Assembly: GCF_002929335.1 (NCBI RefSeq)
Contig: NZ_PJIL01000001.1
Location: forward strand, 542,823 to 606,822
Origin: Arthrobacter sp. Y81
GTDB taxonomy: Bacteria > Actinomycetota > Actinomycetes > Actinomycetales > Micrococcaceae
Direction of reading: 5' to 3'
DNA: 64,000 nucleotides
The notes under the pieces were generated by a model. The model was given only the letters and a program-made list of their open reading frames with translations. It did not search any database and was not told the origin of the DNA. The translations under genes were made by a program, and so were the position numbers. This document shows, in pieces, positions 30,858 through 40,216 of this stretch (within the stretch, counting starts at the first letter, position 1; every line of letters starts with the position of its first letter).

Positions 30858-30901
30858 AACAGGACAGCCGCCCCGTGGGTCCACGGGGCGGCTGTCCTGT
30901 T
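30858..30901. terminator. Bidirectional terminator between convergent genes
   Basis: 21-bp perfect inverted repeat (30858-30878 / 30881-30901) around a GT centre; the innermost pairs must open to form a loop. AACA flanks on one side and TTT on the other give short A/T tracts both ways. It separates the hydrolase gene (plus) from the AI-2E permease gene (minus). Confidence 0.82.
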
Positions 30902-30919
30902 TCCTGGCGGAATCGCTGG

Positions 30920-32218
30920 TCAGTGCTTGTCCTGGCGGACGATGAAGATTTCCTTCACGAGCAGCATGATCGCCGCGGCGGTGGGAATGGCGATCAGGGC
31001 GCCGAGCACGCCCAGGAGGCTGCCGCCCGCGATCACGGAGATGACGGCAACGGCGCCGGGCACGGCCACAGCTTTCTGCATGATGCGGGGGGAGATGAAG
31101 TACGCCTCGAACTGCAGGTAGGCAAAGTAGCAAATGGCATAGACAACGGCGGTCTGCCACCCTGCGGTGAGGGCGATCAGCGTGACCAACACGCCCGCGA
31201 TCATTCCGCCGACCAAGGGGATGAAGGCCAGCAGCGCCACAACGAACGCCAGCAGGACGGCAAAAGGGACGCCAACAATGGACATCACGATGAACGCAAA
31301 GGTCGCGTTGACGAGGGCAACGCAGGCCTGGCCGATGACGTAGTTGCCCACGGAACCGGTGATCTCTTCCGAAAGGGCTTCCACCCGTACCCGGCGGGAG
31401 CGGGGTGCCAGCCGGTAGCCCCACTTCTTCATGGCGGGAAGGGCAGCAAGGAAATAAAGGCTCAGCACGAGGACAATAAGGGTTCCGAAGAGCCCGTTCG
31501 CCACCGTGGACCCGAAGCCGACGACCCCTCCGAAGATGCCACCCACGGCATCCGGATTGTTAACGAACTTCTCCAGCTCCTGCGTGATGCGGTCCCGCAC
31601 GCCAAACTGGTCGTCGAGGCTGCGGAAGAAGTCCGAATCGATGAAGTCCTGGATCCAGCGGGGCGCTTCCTGCACAATCTGGGTCACCTGCTGGACGATG
31701 GTGGGGATCAGCGTGGCGAAGAATCCGACGACGGCGGTTACAAGGACGGTGACCGACACCAGGATGCCGATGGGCCGCGGCAGCTTGCGCCCTTCCAGCC
31801 AGCGCACCACCGGGTCCAGGCCCAGGGCGATGAAGAGCGCGGTCACGATCCACAGCAGGAGCTGCGTGGTGTTGGACCCGATCCAGTAGACGAGCAGGGC
31901 CAGGCCGACGCCGACGGTCCCCATGAATCCCATATAAAGGGGATGCTGGGATGACATGCGCGGACCGGGATGGCCGAAGCGGGTACCCGTCTCGGTTTCG
32001 GGAGTGATGGAGTCCTCCGCGGACTCGGGCGGCATCTCGAAGCGCAGCCGGGGCTGGGCGCCGGGAATGGGCGTCCGCAGCCTGCGTACCACCGCCGCCG
32101 CCAGGTCCGGCAGCCGCCGTCTGCGTTCGTGTTGCCTGCCGTCCGTTACACCTTCCTGGGCACCGGATCCCGTGATGTCTTGCTGTCCTGGGGTGGACGA
32201 ATCCGTGTGTTCAGTCAC
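30920..32218 (-). CDS. AI-2E family transporter (UPF0118/TqsA-like)
   Basis: 432-residue membrane protein. A 95-residue basic/polar N-terminus is followed by about eight helices. Family marks are the paired helices at the start (MGTVGVGLALLVYWIG, LLLWIVTALFIALGLDPVVRWLE), the periplasmic helical segment with IQDFIDSDFFRSL, and the late FIPLVGGMIAGVLVTLIAL and QFEAYFISPRIMQ elements. Family members export autoinducer-2 or act as Na+/H+ antiporters; the substrate here is unknown. GTG start at 32218 with AAAGGG upstream. Confidence 0.85.
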   Translation of the reverse strand: MTEHTDSSTPGQQDITGSGAQEGVTDGRQHERRRRLPDLAAAVVRRLRTPIPGAQPRLRFEMPPESAEDSITPETETGTRFGHPGPRMSSQHPLYMGFMGTVGVGLALLVYWIGSNTTQLLLWIVTALFIALGLDPVVRWLEGRKLPRPIGILVSVTVLVTAVVGFFATLIPTIVQQVTQIVQEAPRWIQDFIDSDFFRSLDDQFGVRDRITQELEKFVNNPDAVGGIFGGVVGFGSTVANGLFGTLIVLVLSLYFLAALPAMKKWGYRLAPRSRRVRVEALSEEITGSVGNYVIGQACVALVNATFAFIVMSIVGVPFAVLLAFVVALLAFIPLVGGMIAGVLVTLIALTAGWQTAVVYAICYFAYLQFEAYFISPRIMQKAVAVPGAVAVISVIAGGSLLGVLGALIAIPTAAAIMLLVKEIFIVRQDKH

Positions 32219-32410
32219 TGCGTTTTGGGGCCCTTTACCGTCTGTGGCACCGCCTTTGCGGGCCTTGTGATGATCATCGCAAACACTATCAGCAGGCCTG
32301 TCAGCGCCCCGTTTTCCTGCGGTCGCGGCCAGTTGCCCTAGGCTGGGAACAAAGCCCCGATCTGACTCATTGGTAACAAAACGGTTACTATTGAAAGTAA
32401 ACCCCCGCTG
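32219..32410. promoter_or_regulatory. Divergent promoter region, AI-2E permease / three-helix protein
   Basis: For the plus-strand gene, CTGACT (32362-32367) and TACTAT (32386-32391) are 18 bases apart. This would give a transcript starting close to the first codon, with little or no leader. No Shine-Dalgarno precedes ATG 32411, which agrees with leaderless or near-leaderless translation. Confidence 0.4.
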
Positions 32411-34198
32411 ATGATAGGTATCCTTTTGCGTTTCAAGACTGCAGTTGCACTAGTGCTGCTCGGCCTCCTAACACTGCTGGCCGGCGTAGGACAGAAGACC
32501 ATCTGGGCCCCGGCCGAGACCGTTACAGCCTCGGCGCCCACCGACGGCACCGCCGCACCACTTACCGTCATTGACCAGAAGTTGAGGACCCTTCACGGGG
32601 GAACGGTCAAGATCAACGTCAAGGGCGAAGGCAGCTTCATGCTGGCCGCCGGCCGTCCCGACGACGTGGATGCCTGGGTCGGCAAGACGGCCCACAACAC
32701 GGTCTCCGGTGTTGCCGACGACAACAAGTCCCTCCAGCTGGCCCACACGGACGGCGAAGCCGCCGCACCGTCGCCCGCCGGTTCCGATCTGTGGGTCTCC
32801 ACGGAGAACGCCAGCGGTGAGCTGAACTACACCTGGAGTGCCCCGGCCGACGGCGAGTGGTCGCTCCTGCTGGCCTCGGACGGCACCAAGCCGGCGCCGT
32901 CGTCCATCTCCATGACGTTCCCCAATGACACGTCCACTCCGTGGGCCGTGCCGTTGATGGTCCTCGGCGGCCTCCTGATGCTGGCCGGACTGGCGCTGCT
33001 GGTGCTCAAGCCCAAGGGCGGCAAGCCCGCCGACATTGGCGGGGACGACACCGGCGAATCCCTGAAGGACAAACTTGTCCGCCGTGCCCGTGCAGTCCGT
33101 CCGGCCGACAAGACGGCGCCCACAGCCCCTTCGCCTGTTGAAAAGCAGCCCGGCGGCGCCAGCTCCACCGCCACCTTCAGCACGAGGCGCGCAGGCGTGG
33201 CCATGGCCGCGCTCGCTGCCACGATCGTTGCCGGCACGGGCGTAGCCGCCCAGGCCACCACCCCGGCCCCGTCGCCGTCAGCCAGTGCAGCCGCCGGGGC
33301 GGACACCGTCCCGGACTCGCCGGTGCTGCTGGATGCCCAGTTCCGCCGAATCCTGGAGCAGGTTTCCAGCACGGTGGATGCTGGCGACGCCGCCAAGGAT
33401 GCCGCGAAGCTCAAGTCCCGCGTTGACCGCACTGAACTCGAGGTCCGCACGCAGAACTACAAGATCCGGTCGCAGGTTGGCGCCTACGAGGCGCGCATGC
33501 CCGTCCGCGCCACCAAGCTGCTGACCACCGTTGTCACCAGCAAGCGCGCCTGGCCCCGCTCGGTCATGGCCGTCACCCAGGGTGAAGGCAACGTTGTGCC
33601 CCAGCTGCTGACCCTCGTGCAGAAGTCCCCGCGCGAGAACTACAAGCTCGTGGAGACCACACCGCTGCAGCCCGGCACCACGTTCCCCGCCATCGGACGG
33701 GACGGCACGGAAACCCTGGCCGCCGACGACAAGTCAGGCCTGCTCTACAGCGGCGAGGAAGCCCTTGCCGGACTCGGGGACCGCCTGACCAAGGCCGATT
33801 CGACGTTCAAGGACAAGCTCGTGGAGGGTCAGTCCTCGCCGTATATCGCCGACACCCTGGCGTACCAGGCCGACGTCGCCAAGACCGGCGTCGACGGCAA
33901 CTTCAGCTTCACGCACAAGGTGGCACCCGAGGAAACGGTGGTGTTCCGCACCGCAGACGGCGGCGCCTTGGTTCTTGGCCGCCTGAACTTCGCCTTCGAC
34001 GGAACGCCCAAGGCCGAAGGGGACAAGCTCGCGATCGGTGACGACGCAGCCGTCCTGGCCGGGGGCAAGGAAACGAGCTCCGGCATGGTGCTCAACTTCG
34101 CCGAGTCCATGGCGGTTTACATCCCGCCGACCGGATCCAAGGACCCGATGAAGCTCGTGGCCGCCACCCGCGGACTCGTCGGAGCAAGCTTCAAGTAG
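32411..34198 (+). CDS. Unrecognised three-helix membrane protein with two predicted extracytoplasmic regions
   Basis: 595 residues, no family I can name with confidence. Helix 1 (about 10-28) leads to a first outside region (30-175, with SFMLAAGRPDDVDAWVG and ENASGELNYTWSAPADGEWSLLL). Helix 2 (about 178-200) is followed by a basic inside linker. Helix 3 (about 260-283) leads to a second outside region (285-595) with regular alpha/beta patterns and a SRVDRTELEVRTQNYKIRS segment. An N-in topology satisfies the charge distribution. ATG 32411 is listed; TTG 32426, which starts the protein at LRFKTAV, is equally plausible. The ybbN-like gene begins 52 bases downstream, so co-expression is likely. 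The ectodomains suggest an envelope role. Confidence 0.7.
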   Translation: MIGILLRFKTAVALVLLGLLTLLAGVGQKTIWAPAETVTASAPTDGTAAPLTVIDQKLRTLHGGTVKINVKGEGSFMLAAGRPDDVDAWVGKTAHNTVSGVADDNKSLQLAHTDGEAAAPSPAGSDLWVSTENASGELNYTWSAPADGEWSLLLASDGTKPAPSSISMTFPNDTSTPWAVPLMVLGGLLMLAGLALLVLKPKGGKPADIGGDDTGESLKDKLVRRARAVRPADKTAPTAPSPVEKQPGGASSTATFSTRRAGVAMAALAATIVAGTGVAAQATTPAPSPSASAAAGADTVPDSPVLLDAQFRRILEQVSSTVDAGDAAKDAAKLKSRVDRTELEVRTQNYKIRSQVGAYEARMPVRATKLLTTVVTSKRAWPRSVMAVTQGEGNVVPQLLTLVQKSPRENYKLVETTPLQPGTTFPAIGRDGTETLAADDKSGLLYSGEEALAGLGDRLTKADSTFKDKLVEGQSSPYIADTLAYQADVAKTGVDGNFSFTHKVAPEETVVFRTADGGALVLGRLNFAFDGTPKAEGDKLAIGDDAAVLAGGKETSSGMVLNFAESMAVYIPPTGSKDPMKLVAATRGLVGASFK

Positions 34199-34249
34199 CG
34201 CCCGCTCCGGGTATGACCAGCAGCGGCCGGAGTGGCTAGAGTGGAGGCT

Positions 34250-35287
34250 ATGAGTTCGCCAGCCTCCCGTCCAGTCCCTCCAGCCGCTGCCAGCCAGCTC
34301 AACCTGCGTGGCGCCGTCGACCTTTCCAGCCTGAAACAGCGCCCTGCGCCACCGGCGGGAGGGCAGCCGCCCGCCGCCGGGCAGTCTTCTACCGGGCAGC
34401 CGGGGGCCGTGCCGCCGTCGGCGCCTGCCGAGGGGGCGGCGCCGGACACCGGCGGACAGCCGCTACGCGTCGACGTCACCGAGGCAAACTTCCAGCAGCT
34501 CGTTGAACTGTCCGCGCAGGTACCCGTGGTGTTCGGCCTCTGGGCAAGCTATTCGCCCGCTTCGGGCGAGCTGATCAGCGTCCTTGAGGACATCGTCAAC
34601 AGCTATGGCGGACGCCTGGTCCTGGGTGCCGCAGACATTGACGCATTCCCGCAGCTTGCCCAGGCCTTCCAGGTCCAGGCAGTCCCGACGGCCGTGGCCG
34701 TGGTGAAGGGACAGCCCGTGCCGCTGTTCCAGGGCGGAGCCGACGAACAGCAGGTGCGCAGCCTGCTGGATGAACTGCTGAAGGTCGCGGCCGCCAACGG
34801 CGTCACCGGCAGCCTGGGCGGCGCCGGAGCCGCACCCGCACCCGCCGACGCCGAACCGGCCCCGCTGCCCCCGCTGCACCAGGCAGCCTACGACGCCATC
34901 GAGGCCGGAGACTACGCCGCTGCGGCCGCTTCCTACCGGCAGGCGCTGCTGGAGATGCCCGCGGACGCGGAAGCCAAAGCCGGCCTCGCCCAGGTGGAAC
35001 TGATGGAGCGCCTGCAGTCGCTGACCGGTCCGGACAGCGATGCGCTCCGCCAGCTCGCAGCTGATCAGCCGGACAACCTCGATGCCCAGCTGGGCGTGGC
35101 GGACCTGGATATTGCCGGTGGACACATCGACGACGCACTGGGCCGGATCGTCGGTTTCATCGGCCGGAACTTCGGCCCGGAGCGAGAGACCGCACGGGTC
35201 CGGTTGCTGGATCTCTTCGAGGTGGTGGGGCCGTCCGATGAACGCGTCGCCAAGGCACGGCAGGGGCTGGCACGGGTGCTCTTCTAA
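34250..35287 (+). CDS. YbbN-like co-chaperone: thioredoxin-fold plus TPR, without active-site cysteines
   Basis: 345 residues. A Pro/Gly/Gln-rich N-terminus (1-70) precedes a thioredoxin-like domain (about 72-180): FGLWASYSPASGELISVLE in place of the WCxxC site, the conserved AVPTAVAVVKG cis-Pro loop and FQGGADEQQVRSLL. TPR-like helices with LPPLHQAAYDAIEAGDYAAAAASYRQAL, as in CnoX/YbbN, fill the C-terminus. No Cys is present at the active site, so a redox role is unlikely; a holdase or adaptor role is inferred. ATG 34250 with GGAGG upstream. The stop overlaps the next ATG (TAATG). Confidence 0.85.
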   Translation: MSSPASRPVPPAAASQLNLRGAVDLSSLKQRPAPPAGGQPPAAGQSSTGQPGAVPPSAPAEGAAPDTGGQPLRVDVTEANFQQLVELSAQVPVVFGLWASYSPASGELISVLEDIVNSYGGRLVLGAADIDAFPQLAQAFQVQAVPTAVAVVKGQPVPLFQGGADEQQVRSLLDELLKVAAANGVTGSLGGAGAAPAPADAEPAPLPPLHQAAYDAIEAGDYAAAAASYRQALLEMPADAEAKAGLAQVELMERLQSLTGPDSDALRQLAADQPDNLDAQLGVADLDIAGGHIDDALGRIVGFIGRNFGPERETARVRLLDLFEVVGPSDERVAKARQGLARVLF

Positions 35288-36387
35288 TGCCCCCGGCCCT
35301 CTTTTCACCGCTGGAGCTGCGCTCACTGACACTGCGCCACCGCGGGTGGGTCTCGCCCATGTGCCAGTACAGCTGCGGCCCGGACACCGGCGAGGGCGTC
35401 CCCCACGACTGGCATCTCATGCACCTCGGGTCCTTCGCGGCCGGGGGAGCGGCCCTGATCCTCACTGAGGCTGCGGCAGTCAATGCAGCCGGCCGGATCA
35501 GCCCCATGGACGCCGGAATCTACAACGACGAGCAGGCGGCCGGCTGGGAACGGATCACGGCGTTTGTGCACCGCTACGGTGCCGCGGACGCCAAGATCGG
35601 CACCCAACTGGCGCACGCGGGCCGCAAAGCCTCGACCTACTGGCCCTTCTCGGGGAAGCGCGGCTCAGTGCCGGCGTCCGACGGCGGCTGGGAGACTGTG
35701 GGGCCGGGCACCTCGGCGTTCGACGGGTATGCGGCGCCCGGCGCCATGACCGCGGCGGAAATTGACGGCGTCATCGCGGACTTCGCCGCGGCCGCCGTCC
35801 GGGCCGTCGACGCAGGGTTCGACACGATCGAAATCCACGGCGCCCACGGCTATTTGCTCCATCAGTTCCAGAGCCCGCTCATCAACGACCGCACTGACGA
35901 ATGGGGCGGCGACGAGTCCGGACGGAACCGGCTGACCCTGGCCGTGGTGGACGCGGTGCGCAACGCCATTCCCGATTCGATGCCGCTGCTGCTGCGGATC
36001 TCCGCATCGGACTGGGCCGAAGGCGGGATCGACGCCGCGGCATCGGTCCGTTTGGCCGGAGCGGCCGCCGAACACGGCGTGGACCTGGTGGACGTGTCCA
36101 GCGGGGGAGCCGTGGCGCACCAGCAGATTCCCGCCGGTCCCGGCTACCAGACAGGTTTCTCGGCCCGGATCCGACGCGAGGCAGGCGTCCGCACCGGCAC
36201 CGTGGGGCTCCTGACCTCTGCAGGGCAGGCGGAACACGCCGTCGCCACCGGGCAAGCTGACGGGGTCTTCATTGCGCGCGCGGCACTGCGCGACCCGCAC
36301 TGGTGGCTGCGCGCCGCCTTCGAGCTCGGCCACGAGCTCCCGTGGGCCCCGCAGTATGAACGGGCCATTCCCCGCCACTCCTTCTAG
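35287..36387 (+). CDS. NADH:flavin oxidoreductase, old-yellow-enzyme YqjM type
   Basis: FMN-dependent ene-reductase, 366 residues in a TIM barrel. C26 and Y28 in SPMCQYS match the redox-tuning Cys and Tyr of YqjM-class enzymes. Substrate-binding HGAHGYLLHQF (His pair) and NDRTDEWGGDESGRNR are intact. It reduces activated C=C bonds of enals, quinones or nitro compounds with NADPH in characterised homologues. The physiological substrate is unknown. The ATG overlaps the stop of the YbbN-like gene, an unusual pairing that may reflect oxidative or electrophile stress. Confidence 0.92.
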   Translation: MPPALFSPLELRSLTLRHRGWVSPMCQYSCGPDTGEGVPHDWHLMHLGSFAAGGAALILTEAAAVNAAGRISPMDAGIYNDEQAAGWERITAFVHRYGAADAKIGTQLAHAGRKASTYWPFSGKRGSVPASDGGWETVGPGTSAFDGYAAPGAMTAAEIDGVIADFAAAAVRAVDAGFDTIEIHGAHGYLLHQFQSPLINDRTDEWGGDESGRNRLTLAVVDAVRNAIPDSMPLLLRISASDWAEGGIDAAASVRLAGAAAEHGVDLVDVSSGGAVAHQQIPAGPGYQTGFSARIRREAGVRTGTVGLLTSAGQAEHAVATGQADGVFIARAALRDPHWWLRAAFELGHELPWAPQYERAIPRHSF

Positions 36388-36442
36388 GAAGTAACCCTTT
36401 CGGACGATCCTCCCGGCACATCCGGGAGACTACGCTGGCACC

Positions 36443-37249
36443 ATGACTGAACCGCAACCCGGGCCTGATCCGTCCGCCGGCCCTCAGCAGCATCCCGTTC
36501 CGGCCCTCGCCATCCGTGGCCTTGCGAAACGCTTCGGCGGCAAGATCGCAGTCGACGGCATCAGCCTCGACGTGCCGGCAGGGTCCTTCTACGGGATTGT
36601 GGGTCCCAACGGTGCCGGCAAGACCACCACGCTGTCCATGGCCACGGGGCTCCTCCGGCCCGACTTCGGCACCGCCCTGGTGCACGGCGTCGACGTCTGG
36701 GCAAGGCCGCTCGAAGCCAAGAAGCTCATGGGGATCCTTACCGACGGCGTGAGGCTGTTTGACCGGCTCACGGGGGAACAGCTTGTGAGCTATGCGGGGC
36801 TGCTCCGCGGGATGGACAAGGACGTGGTGTCCGCCAGGGTGGCGGAACTCCTGGCCGCGCTTGACCTTAGCGCCGACGCCGGAACCCTGGTGGTGGACTA
36901 CTCGGCCGGCATGACCAAGAAGATCGCCCTGGCCTCCGCCCTCATCCACGCCCCCAGGCTGCTGGTGCTCGATGAACCGTTTGAATCGGTGGACCCGGTC
37001 TCCGCCGCGAACATCCGGGACATCCTGGACCGCTACGTTGAATCCGGCGGGACGGTGATCGTTTCCAGCCACGTCATGGACCTGGTCCAGCGGATGTGCG
37101 ACCACGTGGCTGTGGTTGCCGCGGGCCGGGTGCTCGCGGCCGGCACGGTGGAGGAAGTCCGGGCCGGTGCCTCCCTGGAGGACCGGTTTGTCCAGCTGGT
37201 GGGCGGCCGGAGCCAGACGGAGGGCCTGGAATGGTTGCGCACCTTCTAA
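36443..37249 (+). CDS. ABC transporter ATP-binding protein
   Basis: 268 residues. Walker A GPNGAGKTT (near 55-63), Q-loop region ILTDGVRLFDRL, signature VDYSAGMTKKIALA (YSAGM in place of LSGGQ, as in several ABC-2 exporters), Walker B RLLVLDEPFESVDP and H-loop VSSHVMDL. Energises the permease encoded next, whose ATG at 37231 lies inside this gene (19-base overlap). Substrate unknown. Confidence 0.92.
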   Translation: MTEPQPGPDPSAGPQQHPVPALAIRGLAKRFGGKIAVDGISLDVPAGSFYGIVGPNGAGKTTTLSMATGLLRPDFGTALVHGVDVWARPLEAKKLMGILTDGVRLFDRLTGEQLVSYAGLLRGMDKDVVSARVAELLAALDLSADAGTLVVDYSAGMTKKIALASALIHAPRLLVLDEPFESVDPVSAANIRDILDRYVESGGTVIVSSHVMDLVQRMCDHVAVVAAGRVLAAGTVEEVRAGASLEDRFVQLVGGRSQTEGLEWLRTF

Positions 37250-38802
37250 GGCTGAAAATCACGCTCCTGCGCAACAGCCTCCGGCGCAGCCCCTGGCAGC
37301 TGCTGGGACTGATCATCGGCGGGCTGTATGCCGTCGGGATCGCCGGTTTCTTCGGCGTGGCACTGGTACTGCTCCGGACGGCTGAACTGGAGCTTGCCCA
37401 GACCGTGGTGGTGCTGGGCGGTTCCGCCGCCTTCCTGGGCTGGGCCATCGTCCCTGTTGTTGCTTCCTCCGCCGACATGACCCTGGACCCGGCACGCTTC
37501 ACCACCGCGGCAGTGCCCATGCCGCAGCTGCTGGCCGGGCTTGCCCTCGGCGGACTGATCGGGATCCCCGGGATTGCCACCGCCCTCGTCGCGCTGGCCA
37601 CCGTGGGCACTTGGGGCAGGGGAATACCTGCTGTTCTGGCTGCCATATTGGGTGCCGTCCTGGGTGTGATGACATGCGTTGTCCTCTCCAAAGTGGTGAC
37701 GACGGCGACGGCGGGTCTGGCTTCCTCCCGGCGGTTCAAGGATGTCAGTGCCCTCGCCTTTATGGTTCCGCTGATGTTTATGGGGCCGCTGGCGGCATTT
37801 GTTGCCCAGGGAGCTTCAGGCTCCGCCGGATTCCTGGCCGATCTCGCACGGGTTCTGGCATGGACACCGGCAGGCGCAGCGTGGTCGCTCGGTGGAGACG
37901 CCGCCGCGGGTAACTACGGACCGGCCGTCCTGAAACTCCTTATCGCGCTGGCAACCCTGGCCGGCCTGGCCTGGTGCTGGAAAGCGCTCCTGCAGCGTGC
38001 CCTCGTCACCCCGCCCTACACGGCCGGCGGCAAGAAGCGCGCCGGAAGGATGGGGCTGTTCGGAGTGATGCCCGCGACGCCCACGGGTGCGATTGCGGCG
38101 CGCGCGCTGACCTATTGGCTCCGCGATCCCCGGTATTCAGGTTCACTGGTGGTCATTCCGCTGCTGCCTGTCCTGCTGTTCTTCCAGGCGAGCCAGACGG
38201 GTGACTACGGAGTGCTTGCGATTACCGGCCCGCTGGCGGCGTTCCTGCTGGCGTGGTCGATTTCCGCGGATGTCTCGTACGACAACACCGCGTTTGCCCT
38301 CCATCTGTCCAGCGGCGTCCGTGGTGTCCACGACAGGCTGGGGCGGGCCCTTGCCTGCCTGGCGTTCGCACTCCCGATCGTGCTGGTCTTCAGCATCGGC
38401 CCGTTCTTCTTCACCGGGGATTGGGAATGGCTTCCGTCGCTGCTCGGACTGTCCCTTGGCGTCCTGTTCACCGGGCTGGGCCTGGCCTCCGTTATTTCGG
38501 CGCGGTACACCGTTGCGGTTCCGCTCCCGGGCGACAGCCCGTTCAAGAAGCCCCCGGGAAATGTCGCCCAGACCATGGCCGTGCAGTTCGGCGGGATGGG
38601 CGTGCTGCTGGTGCTGGTGCTGCCGGAAGTGGTGCTGTTCGTCGCCCAGTCAGTCACGGGCAGCATGGTGCCCGGATGGATCAACCTTGTGCTGGGCCCG
38701 GTTCTCGGACTGGCCCTCTTCGTGGCAGGCGTCCGCCTCGGCGGCAAGTGGCTTGACGCACGCGGACCGGAACTGCTGGCCCAGCTCGCAGTCAACCGCT
38801 AG
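37231..38802 (+). CDS. ABC exporter permease, 12-helix type
   Basis: 523 residues with about 12 predicted helices in two halves, separated by a cytoplasmic segment (GGKKRAGRMGLFGVMPATPTGAI). An amphipathic basic N-terminus (HLLRLKITLLRNSLRR) is typical of ABC-2-like permeases in actinobacteria. ATG 37231 has AGGG upstream and overlaps the ATPase gene; longer openings from 37096 only shadow the ATPase. No other subunit or binding protein is nearby, so it probably works as a homodimer or pseudo-dimer exporter. Substrate unknown. Confidence 0.85.
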   Translation: MVAHLLRLKITLLRNSLRRSPWQLLGLIIGGLYAVGIAGFFGVALVLLRTAELELAQTVVVLGGSAAFLGWAIVPVVASSADMTLDPARFTTAAVPMPQLLAGLALGGLIGIPGIATALVALATVGTWGRGIPAVLAAILGAVLGVMTCVVLSKVVTTATAGLASSRRFKDVSALAFMVPLMFMGPLAAFVAQGASGSAGFLADLARVLAWTPAGAAWSLGGDAAAGNYGPAVLKLLIALATLAGLAWCWKALLQRALVTPPYTAGGKKRAGRMGLFGVMPATPTGAIAARALTYWLRDPRYSGSLVVIPLLPVLLFFQASQTGDYGVLAITGPLAAFLLAWSISADVSYDNTAFALHLSSGVRGVHDRLGRALACLAFALPIVLVFSIGPFFFTGDWEWLPSLLGLSLGVLFTGLGLASVISARYTVAVPLPGDSPFKKPPGNVAQTMAVQFGGMGVLLVLVLPEVVLFVAQSVTGSMVPGWINLVLGPVLGLALFVAGVRLGGKWLDARGPELLAQLAVNR

Positions 38803-38852
38803 GCCGGCCAGGGGCATGATGTAGTGATAGGGACGCGGAAAGGCGGTTGGCC

Positions 38853-39635
38853 ATGGAAATCGTGATTCTTCCGGGGAGCAAGCAGATCGGAGCCCTGGCG
38901 GCGGACGCCGTCGAGGACCTGCTGCGCCGGAAACCGGACGCTGTCCTGGGCCTTGCCACCGGGTCCTCCCCGTTGCCGGTCTACGACGAGCTTGCCCGCA
39001 GGCACGAACAGGATGGCCTCGACTTCAGCCGGGCGCACGGCTTTGCCCTGGACGAGTACGTGGGCCTTGAGCCGGGGCATCCGCAGTCCTACCGGGAGGT
39101 GATCCGGCGCGAGTTCACGGACCGGGTGAACATTGCTCCGGAGAACGTCCACAGCCCCGATGGCTCGGCGGCTGACATCCCGGCCGCCTGCGAGGCGTAT
39201 GAAGAAGCCATCAAGGCGGCCGGAGGCGTGGATCTGCAGCTGCTGGGGGTGGGGACCGACGGCCACATCGGGTTCAACGAGCCGGGCTCGTCCCTGGTGT
39301 CGAGGACCCGGATCAAAAGCCTGATCGAACAGACGCGCCGGGACAATTCCCGGTTCTTCAAGAGCATCCATGATGTTCCCCACCATGTGCTCACCCAGGG
39401 GCTGGGCACCATCATGGACGCCCGCCACGTGATCCTCATTGCAACCGGCGCCCAGAAAGCACAGGCTGTCCGGGACCTCGTGGAGGGTCCGGTCGCCGCC
39501 ATCTGCGCCGCGTCCGTGCTCCAGATGCACCCGCATGCCACAATCCTGGTGGATGAGGCCGCTGCGTCGTCGCTCCGGCTGGCGGACTACTACCGCCACA
39601 CCTATGACAACAAGCCCGGGTGGCAGGGCCTGTAG
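38853..39635 (+). CDS. nagB: Glucosamine-6-phosphate deaminase
   Basis: Converts glucosamine-6-P to fructose-6-P and ammonia, feeding amino sugars into glycolysis. 260 residues, typical length. GLATGSSPLPVYDEL (phosphate loop), FALDEYVGL (catalytic Asp), LLGVGTDGHIGFNEPGSS with the catalytic His, and ALTMG-type LTQGLGTIMDARHV are in order. ATG 38853 behind AAAGG; a TTG at 38847 is the alternative. nagA is not adjacent. Confidence 0.93.
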   Translation: MEIVILPGSKQIGALAADAVEDLLRRKPDAVLGLATGSSPLPVYDELARRHEQDGLDFSRAHGFALDEYVGLEPGHPQSYREVIRREFTDRVNIAPENVHSPDGSAADIPAACEAYEEAIKAAGGVDLQLLGVGTDGHIGFNEPGSSLVSRTRIKSLIEQTRRDNSRFFKSIHDVPHHVLTQGLGTIMDARHVILIATGAQKAQAVRDLVEGPVAAICAASVLQMHPHATILVDEAAASSLRLADYYRHTYDNKPGWQGL

Positions 39636-39682
39636 CCCCGGGGTTCAGTTTTTTGTCCGGGACAACGGCTAAGATGGATGCC

Positions 39683-40009
39683 ATGACTAGCATGACGGAT
39701 CCCCTCGAAAACGACCCGATGCGTGAGCTTTCCGGAGCAGGAACGTCCACTGCCACTATCGAGCGCGAGGAACTGCGCCAGGAAGTGGAGCCCGGTGACC
39801 GGGAACGGTTCTCCCACTACGTGCGCAAAGAGAAGATCATGGAATCGGCCGTGACGGGCGACCCGGTCATCGCGCTGTGCGGCAAGGTGTGGACCCCCGG
39901 CCGCGATCCGCAGAAGTTCCCGGTCTGCCCCGAATGCAAAGAGGTCTACGAAGGCCTGCGTCCGGGCAACGACGGCGGCAAGGGCTCGGGCGACGATTCC
40001 GGCAAGTAG
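39683..40009 (+). CDS. DUF3039 small zinc-ribbon-like protein
   Basis: 108 residues. An acidic N-terminus is followed by VIALCGKVWTPGRDPQKFPVCPECKEVYEGL, which places one Cys ahead of a CPEC pair. This is the DUF3039 family, confined to actinobacteria. Three Cys plus an upstream His could bind zinc. A Gly/Asp/Lys-rich tail ends it. In-frame ATG codons at 39674, 39683 and 39692 leave the exact start open. It precedes the superfamily II helicase by 207 bases; this neighbourhood recurs in related genomes as far as I recall, which hints at a shared process. Confidence 0.75.
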   Translation: MTSMTDPLENDPMRELSGAGTSTATIEREELRQEVEPGDRERFSHYVRKEKIMESAVTGDPVIALCGKVWTPGRDPQKFPVCPECKEVYEGLRPGNDGGKGSGDDSGK

Positions 40010-40216
40010 CCGGTGCTTCCCGCGGTCACCCATTCCTTGAGGTGACCGTGCCCGGCCAGGGCAACAAATCACGGTGCGCTATTCCCTGCTGCGCGCGTCC
40101 CGTGACGTGATGATCGTGGTTACCGGACCAGTGCGGCTCTTCCGGAACAGATTGGTGTTTATGTTTATGTGTCTTTCGCTGACGGCTGCCGCAACGCGGG
40201 GAATTGAGGGCTCTGC
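40010..40216 (+). other. Intergenic region before the helicase gene
   Basis: About 200 bases. It includes a locally AT-rich stretch (40155-40175, ATTGGTGTTTATGTTTATGTG) that may be promoter DNA. No clear gene or hairpin. Confidence 0.4.
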
